Below are positions 7,560 to 15,636 of a stretch of 64,000 nucleotides of DNA, one piece after another. This stretch comes from Chelatococcus sp. HY11 (GTDB lineage Bacteria; Pseudomonadota; Alphaproteobacteria; Rhizobiales; Beijerinckiaceae). The first letter of the stretch is position 1. Every line of letters begins with the position of its first letter. A model generated the notes under the pieces. That model ran no database searches, had not been told where the DNA came from, and saw nothing but the letters and a program-made list of their open reading frames with translations. The translations under genes were made by a program, and so were the position numbers. Where the stretch lies: positions 1,488,001 to 1,552,000 of the forward strand of contig NZ_JAHBRX010000001.1 in NCBI RefSeq assembly GCF_018398335.1, given 5' to 3'.

Positions 7560-9151
7560 TCAAGATCGTCGATGCAGCCGAGGCCGTAGCCAGCATCCCC
7601 GATGGCGCCACAGTCGCTTCCGTCGGGGTCATCGGCTGGATCACGCCTGACAAGGTGCTGAAAGCCTTGGGGGATCGCTTCCGCGCTACCAGCCATCCGC
7701 GTGATCTCACGTTCTATTTCCCTTGCGGCACCGGCGATGCGCAGGGCGTAAAGGGCATGGACCATGTGGCCCAGGAAGGCCTCATGAAGCGGATCGTCAC
7801 AGGTTCCTACATCAATCCGGTCGATCCCGTCACCGGCCGGCGGCCGGAACTGATGCGCCTCGTCCGGGAAAACCGGATCGAAGCCTATTCCTGGCCGATC
7901 GGTGCCTCCATGCACTGGCTGCGCGAGGTCGCCCGCAAGAGCCCTGGCTATATGACGCGCGTCGGCGTCGGCACCTATATCGATCCTGACCACGGCGGCG
8001 GAAAGTTCACGGCGAAGGCAGAGGAAGACCTCGTCCGCAAGATCGAATTCGACGGCGAGACACTTCTCTACTATCCGACCTGGCCTCTCGACGTGGCCAT
8101 CGTGCGGGCGTCAAGCGCCGACGAGCACGGCAATCTCTCCTTCGAAGACGAGGCCCTGGTGTCGTCCAACCTTGGCCTCGTGCTGGCAGCCAAGGCCAGC
8201 GGCGGCCGCGTCATCGCGCAGGTACGCCGCATCCTGCCGACGGGCGAGCGGCCCGCCTCGGGGGTCGCCATTCCGGGCATGTTCATCGATACCATCGTGG
8301 TCGACCCCGCGATGATGATGGCAACGGAGACGCCCTTCGATCCCGCCTATTTCAGCGGTGTGCGCCGTCCCCTCTGCGACTTGCCGCGTCCCGCCCCGGG
8401 GCCGGACAAGGTCATCGCGGCCCGTGCCGCACGCGAGGTCCGCAAACGCGAACTGTCGATCTTCGGTTTCGGCGCCGCAGCCGATATCCCCCTTGTCATG
8501 GCGGAGCAGGGTCTGTTCGATGACGGCGCGCTCGCCGACTATTACTTTACGACGGAGCACGGCTCCTACGGCGGCGTCGTCATGTCAGGGTGGCAGTTCT
8601 CGGCGAACCTCAATCCCGACGCCATCATGGACGGCCTTTACCAGTTCGATGTCATCGACGGCGGGCTCTGTCACTTCGCGGCGCTCGCCTTCGCGGAATT
8701 CGACGCCACCGGAGTGGTCAATGTCAGCCGTTTCGGAAACGCCAATCCAGGCGCGGGCGGCTTCATCGACATTGCCCATAACGCGCGCCGCCTTGTTTTC
8801 ACGGGCACCTTCACGACGGGTGGTCTCGACGCCCGTGTCGAGGGCAGTGCGCTGCGTATCATCCGCGACGGCCGCGTCTCGAAATTCGTCGAGACGGCCG
8901 AAAGCGTGACCTACCGCGTGTTCGAGGGACTAGCGGAACGCGGCCAATCCGCGCTCGTCGTGACCGAGCGCGCGGTTTTCGAGGCAACACCGCAGGGCCT
9001 TGTGCTGACCGAGGTGGCGCCCGGTGTCGATGTGCGCAGCCATATCCTGGACCGCATGGCCTACGCACCGGTCGCCATCCGCGATCCGCTGCCGCTGATG
9101 GACGCGCACCATTTCGCATCCGAAACCCACCCGCTCGACATGGCCGTTTGA
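7556..9151 (+). CDS. acyl-CoA:carboxylate CoA-transferase (fused alpha-beta, YdiF/Pct-like)
   Basis: A 531-residue single-chain family I CoA-transferase in which the alpha and beta halves are fused, as in propionate CoA-transferase and YdiF. The catalytic glutamate is Glu334 in TTEHGSYGG. The alpha half has GATVASVGVIGW and the beta half ends with FTTGGLDAR. It moves CoA between a short acyl-CoA and a free carboxylate via a glutamyl-CoA thioester. The ATG overlaps the hydratase stop. In this operon it probably activates the imported acid, which would then be processed by the hydratase. The acyl specificity is not evident. Confidence 0.86.
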   Translation: MIKIVDAAEAVASIPDGATVASVGVIGWITPDKVLKALGDRFRATSHPRDLTFYFPCGTGDAQGVKGMDHVAQEGLMKRIVTGSYINPVDPVTGRRPELMRLVRENRIEAYSWPIGASMHWLREVARKSPGYMTRVGVGTYIDPDHGGGKFTAKAEEDLVRKIEFDGETLLYYPTWPLDVAIVRASSADEHGNLSFEDEALVSSNLGLVLAAKASGGRVIAQVRRILPTGERPASGVAIPGMFIDTIVVDPAMMMATETPFDPAYFSGVRRPLCDLPRPAPGPDKVIAARAAREVRKRELSIFGFGAAADIPLVMAEQGLFDDGALADYYFTTEHGSYGGVVMSGWQFSANLNPDAIMDGLYQFDVIDGGLCHFAALAFAEFDATGVVNVSRFGNANPGAGGFIDIAHNARRLVFTGTFTTGGLDARVEGSALRIIRDGRVSKFVETAESVTYRVFEGLAERGQSALVVTERAVFEATPQGLVLTEVAPGVDVRSHILDRMAYAPVAIRDPLPLMDAHHFASETHPLDMAV

Positions 9152-9199
9152 GATGGCGGTCTGAGCACCAATCGCGATCGCCCCACGGAGGCTCACCCC

Positions 9200-10297
9200 A
9201 TGCCCCGCCATCATTCTGATATCGATCCCCGCCTGATCGCCGCGCTGCGGAAAGGTGCTGTCCTGCCGGCCCACCCGCTGGCGCTCGACAGCAGCCGGCA
9301 GTTGGATGTCACCCGCCAGCGGGCCTTGACACGCTACTATCTCGATGCTGGCGCGACGGGCGTTGCGGTCGGCGTCCACACCACACAGTTCGCGATTCGC
9401 ACCGTTGGCCTCTATGAGCCTGTTCTCCGCATAGCGGCGGAAACAGCTTCGGACTGGCAAGCCACGCCCTCGCTTCTCGTTGCCGGCGTCACCGGCCGCA
9501 CGGAGCAGGCGGTGAAAGAGGCCGATGTCGCCCGAGAGCTCGGCTATCACGCCGCCCTTCTCAATGTCGCGGCCTTCAAGGGTGCGTCGGAGACTGAGGT
9601 GCTCGACCACTGCCGGCGTATCGCGGCGGAAATCCCGATCATCGGCTTTTCCTTGCTGCCAGCCGTCGGCGGCTTCCATCTGAGCTATGGCTTCTGGCGT
9701 GAATTCGCGGCGATCGAAAATGCCATCGCCATCAAGATGGCGCCGTTCGACCGCTACCGGACGCTCGACATTGTGCGTGCCGTTGTTGACGCGGGCGCGG
9801 CCGACCGTGTCACGCTCTACACTGGCAATGACGACCACATTGTGCTCGACCTTCTGCAGCCCTTCGTGGTGCGCGGCGCCGACGGCAGATCCGAACGTCT
9901 CGCACGTATCCGCGGTGGGCTTCTTGGACACTGGAGCGTATGGACAAAGAGCGCCGTCGATCTGCTGGCGCGTATCCATGCCCTGCCTGATGAAGCTGCC
10001 GTCCCTGTCGAACTTCTCGCCCAGGATTCCATTGTGACGGACTGTAACGGGGCGATCTACGACGCCGCGCACAATCTCGTGGGATGTATCCCCGGCTGCC
10101 TGGAGGTGCTGCGTCGTCAGGGTCTTGTGACGGGCATCACGTGCCTCGACCCCAACGAGCGTCTCAGCCCCGGACAGGCGGAGGCGATCGACCGTGTCTA
10201 TGCGCAATACCCGGAAATGAACGACGACGCCTTCGTCGGCGCGAACCTTGAACGCTGGCTCTCGGAGCGCGGCGCGAGCGTGCCCCTCGTCGCCTGA
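9200..10297 (+). CDS. divergent dihydrodipicolinate synthase-family protein
   Basis: A 365-residue TIM-barrel protein related to DapA/NAL aldolases but well diverged. A lysine sits where the Schiff-base lysine is expected (Lys179 in AIAIKMAPF). The usual YN of the catalytic tyrosine motif is replaced by Phe150-Ser151 (IIGFSLLPAVGG), and the GTTGE/GSTGE loop is absent (VGVHTTQF instead). It is also longer than the usual 290-300 residues. The start ATG at 9200 follows GGAGG. It lies between the CoA-transferase and an SDR gene, so it probably cleaves or forms a C-C bond in this pathway, but the chemistry may differ from DapA. Confidence 0.7.
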   Translation: MPRHHSDIDPRLIAALRKGAVLPAHPLALDSSRQLDVTRQRALTRYYLDAGATGVAVGVHTTQFAIRTVGLYEPVLRIAAETASDWQATPSLLVAGVTGRTEQAVKEADVARELGYHAALLNVAAFKGASETEVLDHCRRIAAEIPIIGFSLLPAVGGFHLSYGFWREFAAIENAIAIKMAPFDRYRTLDIVRAVVDAGAADRVTLYTGNDDHIVLDLLQPFVVRGADGRSERLARIRGGLLGHWSVWTKSAVDLLARIHALPDEAAVPVELLAQDSIVTDCNGAIYDAAHNLVGCIPGCLEVLRRQGLVTGITCLDPNERLSPGQAEAIDRVYAQYPEMNDDAFVGANLERWLSERGASVPLVA

Positions 10298-10310
10298 AGC
10301 AACGTGATAA

Positions 10311-10330
10311 GGAGCGGTTCCGACCGCTTC
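10311..10330 (+). other. intergenic hairpin
   Basis: GGAGCGGT-TCCG-ACCGCTTC can form an 8-bp stem (one G-U pair) with a four-base loop in the 95-base gap between the DHDPS-like gene and the SDR gene. No T-run follows, so it is more likely an mRNA processing or stabilising hairpin than a terminator. Confidence 0.35.
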
Positions 10331-10392
10331 GTTCAAGACAGTCAGGCGACGCAGATCGCTGCGATGCCTAGCAGTACAAGGGAGGTTTATTC

Positions 10393-11460
10393 ATGCTGAC
10401 CCGTCAGGGACCCAATTCAGATTACCTCAATCCCGGCATGTTCCCCGAGGCCTTCCGCGACGTCGCGCATCTCGAGGACTTCATGTCCTTGCCGACGCTG
10501 GAACTCGCCGAGGACTTGGAGAAGATCGAGGGCGACGTCATCATCCTCGGCGTCGCCGGCAAGGTCGGCATCTGCCTCGCGCGGATGATCAAGCGCGCCG
10601 CTCCTCACAAGCGCGTCGTCGGGGTTTCACGCTTCTCGGAGGAAGGGCTCGAGGCCCATCTGCAGAGCTTCGGAGTCGAGACGATCCGCTGTGACCTTCT
10701 CGACGAGAAGGCCGTCGGCGAACTGCCGAAACTGGCCAATGTGATCTATATGGCCGGGCTGAAATTCGACTATAAGGGCCGTGAGGACTTCCTCTGGGCG
10801 ATGAACACGATCGCGCCCGGCATCGTAGCGCGCGCCTTCGCGGGATCGCGCATCGTCACCTTCTCGACCATCCACGTCTATCCCTGGTCCAACCCGTTGC
10901 ATGGCGGCGTGACCGAAGAGGTTCCGCCATTCGCGCGGCCCGGCGAATACGCGAACTCCGTCGTCGGTCGCGAGCGCACCTTCCAGTACTACTCGCGGAT
11001 GCATGACACACCCGGCCGGATCGCGCGGCTCGTCTACGCCATCGACATGCGCTACGGCGTACTGCAGGAAATCGCGAGCTGGGTGCTCAATGGCAAGCCG
11101 GTGCCGCTCGATACTGGACACGTCAATATCATCTGGCAGGGTGATGCCAGCGCCCAGATGATCCGGCTGCTGCGCCATTGCGACGTCCCCGCGAGCCCCA
11201 TCAACATCGGCGGCCCGGAGGCGGTGAGTGTGCGCAAGATCGCCACCCAATTCGGTGAGCTCTTCGGCGTAGAGCCCAAGTTCTCCGGCGAGGAGAGCAC
11301 CAGCTGCCTCTTCGTCAATTGCGATGCCGTCGCCGAACTTCTCGGCAATCCCGTCGTACCCATCAATCCCATGGTCCGTTGGGTCGCCGAGTGGATGAAG
11401 AGCGGCAAACCGCTCTACGGAAAGCCTAGCAAGTTCGAAGTGCGCTCGGGAGTCTTCTAA
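10393..11460 (+). CDS. NAD-dependent epimerase/dehydratase-like extended SDR lacking the catalytic Lys
   Basis: A 355-residue extended-SDR protein. A Rossmann nucleotide motif of the form GxxGxxG is seen at residues 53-59 (GVAGKVG). A Ser/Thr in FSTIHVY (158-159) and a Tyr at 186 occupy the expected active-site positions. However, the canonical YxxxK reads Tyr186-Ala-Asn-Ser-Val190, so the catalytic lysine is missing, while the Glu eight residues after the Tyr is kept. The start has GGGAGG upstream. Its stop overlaps the ABC permease ATG (TAATG). It may be an epimerase or dehydratase with changed chemistry, or a binding protein. Confidence 0.72.
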   Translation: MLTRQGPNSDYLNPGMFPEAFRDVAHLEDFMSLPTLELAEDLEKIEGDVIILGVAGKVGICLARMIKRAAPHKRVVGVSRFSEEGLEAHLQSFGVETIRCDLLDEKAVGELPKLANVIYMAGLKFDYKGREDFLWAMNTIAPGIVARAFAGSRIVTFSTIHVYPWSNPLHGGVTEEVPPFARPGEYANSVVGRERTFQYYSRMHDTPGRIARLVYAIDMRYGVLQEIASWVLNGKPVPLDTGHVNIIWQGDASAQMIRLLRHCDVPASPINIGGPEAVSVRKIATQFGELFGVEPKFSGEESTSCLFVNCDAVAELLGNPVVPINPMVRWVAEWMKSGKPLYGKPSKFEVRSGVF

Positions 11461-12272
11461 TGGCCGATACCGCCCAGGCGGCGCCGGGCACCGGAAACGG
11501 CGACGCGCCGCGTTTTGCGATGCAACTCGGACGGATGGGGCCGGCCATCGGCATCCATCTCGCTTTGCTGGCGTTATGGTATGCGGTGACCGCTTGGGGC
11601 GGCATACCCCGCTTCATTCTTCCGTCGCCGGTGGAGACCGTCAGCACGCTGTTCCAGCCCCACTACAACTGGGGAATGCATATCTACATCACCACCATCG
11701 AAGTCTTCGGTGGATTTATACTGGCGAGTATTTTCGGCGTTGCACTCGCCGTGGTGTTTTCCTGGTGGCCGGTCACCGGCCGCACAGCCATGCCGCTTCT
11801 TGTCACGCTGAATATGATCCCCAAGGTCGCGATGGCGCCCCTGCTCATCGTATGGCTCAGCTACGGCGTCGTCCCCAACATCGTCATCGCCTTCACCATC
11901 TGCGTCTTCCCCATCGTGATCACCACGGCGCGGGGCTTGCGTGAAGTGGAAGCGGATCTCGTGGATCTCGTGAGGGCTCTCCGAGGTTCCCGCCAGCAGA
12001 TCTTCACGAAGATCCAGCTGCCGAGCGCCCTGCCCTACATCTTCTCCGGGATGCGGGTCGCGGCTGTCCTGGCTGTCGCCGGCGCGGTCGTCGGCGAGTT
12101 CATCGGCTCCGAACGCGGCCTCGGCTATCTCATGCTGCAGGTGCAGTCGAGCCTCGACACCCCGGCGATGTTCATGTGCCTCGGGTTGATCTCGATGATC
12201 GGCATCGTGCTCTACGGACTTGTCGTTCTCGGCGAGCGTCTGTTCGTCGTCGCCGACGCCCGTCTCGATTGA
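11460..12272 (+). CDS. ABC transporter permease (SsuC/TauC/ThiX-like)
   Basis: A 270-residue inner-membrane protein of the BPD_transp_1 family with about six hydrophobic segments. The cytoplasmic EAA loop that contacts the ATPase is visible (EADLVDLVRALRGSRQQIF, then KIQLPSALPYIFSGMR). Proteins of this type pair with NMT1/SsuA-type binding proteins and import sulfonates, nitrate, pyrimidine precursors and various organic acids. It is translationally coupled to the preceding SDR gene by a one-base overlap, and the ATPase gene follows 10 bases later. With the binding protein at 14628 it forms a complete importer. Confidence 0.88.
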   Translation: MADTAQAAPGTGNGDAPRFAMQLGRMGPAIGIHLALLALWYAVTAWGGIPRFILPSPVETVSTLFQPHYNWGMHIYITTIEVFGGFILASIFGVALAVVFSWWPVTGRTAMPLLVTLNMIPKVAMAPLLIVWLSYGVVPNIVIAFTICVFPIVITTARGLREVEADLVDLVRALRGSRQQIFTKIQLPSALPYIFSGMRVAAVLAVAGAVVGEFIGSERGLGYLMLQVQSSLDTPAMFMCLGLISMIGIVLYGLVVLGERLFVVADARLD

Positions 12273-12282
12273 GGAAAGAGAT

Positions 12283-13104
12283 ATGCTCACCACGCTGAAC
12301 ACAAGCGCCTCGATCGCCGGCGGCCAGCCGGCGCCGGATGGACCGCCGCCTTTCATCCACCTGCAGGGTGTGCGCAAGGTCTATCGCCAGCGCGGTCAGG
12401 AGTTCCTGGCCGTCTCCGACGCGACCTTCGATGTGGCGGAGGGTGAATTGATCACGCTGGTCGGCCCGTCCGGCTGCGGCAAGAGCACGTTGTTGAAGAT
12501 CCTCGCCGGTCTGCACGGCCATGACGGAGGGGTCGTGCGCATCGGCAACGATCGACAACCCTTCGACCCCGGCCGGGACATCGGCATGGTGTTCCAGCAG
12601 GCGTTGCTGCTGAAATGGCGGCGCATCCTGGACAATGTGATGCTGCCGGCAGAGATCCTCGGCTTGCCGGTCAAAGAGAGCCGGGAGCGCGCGGGACATC
12701 TGCTCGCCCTGGTCGGCCTCGCGGGCTTCGAGGACAAGTTCCCCTATGAGCTCTCCGGCGGCATGCAGCAGCGTGTCTCCATTGCCCGCGCACTCGTGCA
12801 CGACCCGAAGCTCGTCCTGATGGATGAGCCCTTCGGCGCGCTGGATGCCCTGACGCGCGAGCGCATGAATATCGAGCTGCGCCGCATCTGGCAGGACAGC
12901 GGCAAAACGATCCTCTTCGTCACACACGGCATTTCGGAAGCGGTGTTCCTCGGCACGCAGGTCGTCGTGCTGACCGCCCGGCCGGCGCGCATGGCGGCGC
13001 GGATCACTATAGACCTGCCGGAACCTCGCACCCTCGACATCAAGACCCATGACGCATTCGGCGCTTATACCCGTGAGATCTACGGCCTCTTGGGGATGCA
13101 CTGA
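12283..13104 (+). CDS. ABC transporter ATP-binding protein (SsuB/TauB-like)
   Basis: A 273-residue ATPase subunit. Walker A is GPSGCGKST, the Q-loop is GMVFQQALLLKW, the signature is LSGGMQQR, Walker B is LVLMDEPFGALD and the switch histidine is in FVTHGISEA. The ATG at 12283 with GAGGAAAGAGA upstream was chosen over the earlier frame opening at 12220 inside the permease gene. It powers the importer formed with the permease just upstream. The last codons and the stop are part of a 15-base tandem duplication (13090-13119). Confidence 0.9.
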   Translation: MLTTLNTSASIAGGQPAPDGPPPFIHLQGVRKVYRQRGQEFLAVSDATFDVAEGELITLVGPSGCGKSTLLKILAGLHGHDGGVVRIGNDRQPFDPGRDIGMVFQQALLLKWRRILDNVMLPAEILGLPVKESRERAGHLLALVGLAGFEDKFPYELSGGMQQRVSIARALVHDPKLVLMDEPFGALDALTRERMNIELRRIWQDSGKTILFVTHGISEAVFLGTQVVVLTARPARMAARITIDLPEPRTLDIKTHDAFGAYTREIYGLLGMH

Positions 13105-13119
13105 TTGGGGATGCACTGA
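13090..13119 (+). repeat. 15-bp tandem duplication spanning a stop codon
   Basis: TTGGGGATGCACTGA occurs twice in direct succession (13090-13104 and 13105-13119). The first copy holds the last residues and the TGA of the ABC ATPase gene. The second copy is therefore a noncoding duplicate of the gene end. It looks like a recent slippage event. Confidence 0.85.
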
Positions 13120-13158
13120 CGGTTGACGAGACCGCGGCGCGGCAAAAAGGCGAGCCTG

Positions 13159-14583
13159 ATGGACCACCGGCCCCGGATACGCGTGATGGAAGCCCGGCTT
13201 GGCGAGCGCCAATGGCCGCTGCGCATCCCGTTCCACTATGGCCGCGTCACCGTCAGCCGCTTCGCTGAAGTGCATCTTTCGCTCGACGCAGTGATCGGCG
13301 GACGCTCCGTCACGGGCTATGCCGCGGAGATCGCCGCGCCGAAATGGTTTGAGAAAGACCCTCGCATTGGCACCGATGAGAGCGCGGACCGGCTGAAACT
13401 CGCTGCGATCCGCGCGGCGGACATCGCTGGTGTCATTGCCGCGGACCTCCCCGACATCGCCGTGCTTGAGCGGGAGCTCACGCGCGCGATGGCGAGCGAT
13501 ACCACGCTCGTCGATGCCGGGCTGACGGCGCTGGAGCGGGCTTTCGGGGTCGCACTCGTGGAACGGGCCGCGATCGACGGCCTGTGCCGCGCACTTGATC
13601 TTCCTTTCGAGGCAATCGTGGCGGCGGACCATCTCGGCCTCACGGCAGACGAGGGAGACGCTTACCGCACCTGGCTCTCCTCACGCGATGCGCCGGCACG
13701 CAGCATCGGCGTTCGCCATACGGTCGGCCTCGCCGATCCGCTCACTGCGGCGGATTCCACCGATGGCCCGGTCGATGGAAAGCCCGTCACGCTGGCGGAG
13801 GTCATCACAGCCACAGCTATCGATCGTTTCAAGGTCAAGCTCGGCGGCTCGCTCGAAGCGCTTGATCGCCTCGAAGCGATAGCCCGCCTCCTCGATGCGA
13901 TGCTTCCTTCCTACCGCATCAGCCTTGATGCCAATGAAGCGTTCGATGATCTCGACGTCTTCGCCGGTGTGATGGCAGAGCTCGTCCGGCGCCCCCGTCT
14001 CAAACGCTTCACGGCGTCGATCGTCTATGTCGAACAGCCGCTCCATCGCAGGCTGGCGTTGTCAACCGACCTGCGCCGGCTCGCCCTGCCCTGGCCCGTC
14101 ATCATCGATGAATCGGACGACAGCGACGACGCTTTCGCGCGAGCACTGGCGCTCGGCTATGCCGGCGTGAGCATGAAAACCTGCAAGGGCGTCCTGCACG
14201 GCCTGCGCAACGCGGCGCGGGCGGCGGCGGCCGGCGCCTTCATCACCGCCGAGGACCTGTGCGTCCAGCCCGGCATCGCGCTGCAACAGAATCTGGCAGC
14301 GGCCGCCGCCATCCGTGTCGCCGACTGCGAGCGCAACGGTCACCATTTCGGGCCAGGCACCACGGCCCTGCCAACAGACGAGCGCGCCGCGATCGAGGCT
14401 TTGCACCCTGATGTCTACGGGCCGGAGGGCCTTCGTATCGTAGCCGGACAGATCCATCTTGGCTCCACGCTCGCCGCGCATGGCTTCGGTACGAGCCTGA
14501 CGCCCCGCCATGGCGAACCACTCACCAGCGTTCGAATGCGTTCAAAGATATCTCCATCGGCGGAGAACAAAGCAACTTTTTGA
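13159..14583 (+). CDS. enolase-superfamily enzyme (muconate-cycloisomerase-like)
   Basis: About 474 residues. The ligands of the enolase superfamily are in order: the KxK acid/base pair Lys225/Lys227 (FKVKLGG), metal-binding Asp257 (SLDANEAF), Glu292 (VEQP), Asp317/Glu318 (IIDES) and a second-side Lys340 (SMKTCKG). The KxK motif places it near the muconate cycloisomerase/dipeptide epimerase group. It is about 100 residues longer than most members because of insertions before the KxK motif and a C-terminal tail. These enzymes abstract a proton alpha to a carboxylate. The ATG at 13159 was preferred to a TTG at 13123. It lies between the transporter ATPase and binding-protein genes, so it acts on the imported acid or a product of it. 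Confidence 0.75.
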   Translation: MDHRPRIRVMEARLGERQWPLRIPFHYGRVTVSRFAEVHLSLDAVIGGRSVTGYAAEIAAPKWFEKDPRIGTDESADRLKLAAIRAADIAGVIAADLPDIAVLERELTRAMASDTTLVDAGLTALERAFGVALVERAAIDGLCRALDLPFEAIVAADHLGLTADEGDAYRTWLSSRDAPARSIGVRHTVGLADPLTAADSTDGPVDGKPVTLAEVITATAIDRFKVKLGGSLEALDRLEAIARLLDAMLPSYRISLDANEAFDDLDVFAGVMAELVRRPRLKRFTASIVYVEQPLHRRLALSTDLRRLALPWPVIIDESDDSDDAFARALALGYAGVSMKTCKGVLHGLRNAARAAAAGAFITAEDLCVQPGIALQQNLAAAAAIRVADCERNGHHFGPGTTALPTDERAAIEALHPDVYGPEGLRIVAGQIHLGSTLAAHGFGTSLTPRHGEPLTSVRMRSKISPSAENKATF

Positions 14584-14627
14584 ATCCGCCAAGGCGGATG
14601 AAAGCAGGGACCATAGGGGAGGATAGA

Positions 14628-15632
14628 ATGAACCGTGTAATACGTAGACTGGCTGTTATCGCCGCAGCACAATTCGGTATTCTACTGGGAGCCACCGCTC
14701 TTGCACCGGCCGCGCAAGCCGCGGAGAAAATGACACTGCTCCTGAACTGGGTGCCGCAGGGGGACCATAGCCCGTATTACTATGCACGCAAGATGGGCTG
14801 GTACGCCGACGAGGGCATCGACCTGACCATCGAGGGTGGCCGTGGCTCTGCCGCGACAATTCCCCGGGTCGCCGCCGGACAGGTTCAGGTCGGCATCGCT
14901 GACATGGCCAATATTCTCGAAGGCCGCAGCAAGAATATCGATGCTGTCGGCGTCATGGCGCTTTATGCCAATACCGCCTTTGGTCTCTACTGGAAGAAGG
15001 GCGGCAGCATCGCGTCAGCGAAGGACATCGCCGGCAAGAAGTTCGGCGCGCCGGCGGGAGACGCTGTGCGTCCCATCTGGCCTGTCATCGCCAAGGCCAT
15101 CGGCATCCCGGCCGAATCTGTCACCTGGGTGAACATCGCGCCGGAGGCCAAAGTCGCTTCGTTGCAGGCGGGCATCATCGATGTCTCGCCCCATCTCTAC
15201 AGCGTTCATGACGTCTATGAGAAGGCCTTCGGCAAGGATCTCGGCTATGTCTCGCTGCGCGAACTCGGCGTAAATCCTTATGGGCTCAGCATTTTCACCA
15301 GCGGCGCCTATATGAAGAGCAACCCCGAGACGCTCAAGAAGTTCCTCAAGGTTTCGCAGAAGGCTATTCGCGCCTGTTTTGAGAACCCGAAGCCCTGCAC
15401 CGAGGTGTTGGCCAATGAGACGAGCCAGAACGCGGAGGATGTACTGGCGAACTGGAAGCGTGTCGAAACCCTGATCACCGACGACATCGGTCGCAAGGTG
15501 GCTATCGGCGCCTATGACCCCGAGCGGGTGCAGGCCGATGTCGCCATGATCGAGACGCTGTTCAACGTGAAGCTTGGCCCAGGCCCGTATTTTACCAATG
15601 ACTACCTCGACAAGTCGATCAAGCTGCCCTGA
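14628..15632 (+). CDS. ABC transporter substrate-binding protein (NMT1/THI5-like)
   Basis: A 334-residue periplasmic binding protein. It has a signal peptide with a basic N-terminus and a hydrophobic core, ending near AAQAAEK. The mature part begins MTLLLNWVPQGDHSPYYYARKMG, then GRGSAATIPRVAAGQVQVGIAD, typical of NMT1/THI5/SsuA-like proteins that bind small heterocyclic or organic-acid ligands. The ATG at 14628 has GGGAGGATAGA upstream. It is the last gene of the operon and its stop is 4 bases from the convergent TetR gene. With the permease and ATPase it completes an importer; the ligand is unknown. Confidence 0.87.
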   Translation: MNRVIRRLAVIAAAQFGILLGATALAPAAQAAEKMTLLLNWVPQGDHSPYYYARKMGWYADEGIDLTIEGGRGSAATIPRVAAGQVQVGIADMANILEGRSKNIDAVGVMALYANTAFGLYWKKGGSIASAKDIAGKKFGAPAGDAVRPIWPVIAKAIGIPAESVTWVNIAPEAKVASLQAGIIDVSPHLYSVHDVYEKAFGKDLGYVSLRELGVNPYGLSIFTSGAYMKSNPETLKKFLKVSQKAIRACFENPKPCTEVLANETSQNAEDVLANWKRVETLITDDIGRKVAIGAYDPERVQADVAMIETLFNVKLGPGPYFTNDYLDKSIKLP

Positions 15633-15636
15633 GCGC

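Noticed and set aside
8930-10336. 468-codon minus-strand frame opposite the DHDPS-like gene
   Set aside because: Antisense to two genes with clear motifs, no recognisable domain.
12172-13632. 486-codon minus-strand frame opposite the ABC ATPase and enolase-superfamily genes
   Set aside because: The plus strand holds Walker motifs and active-site residues here; the antisense protein has none.
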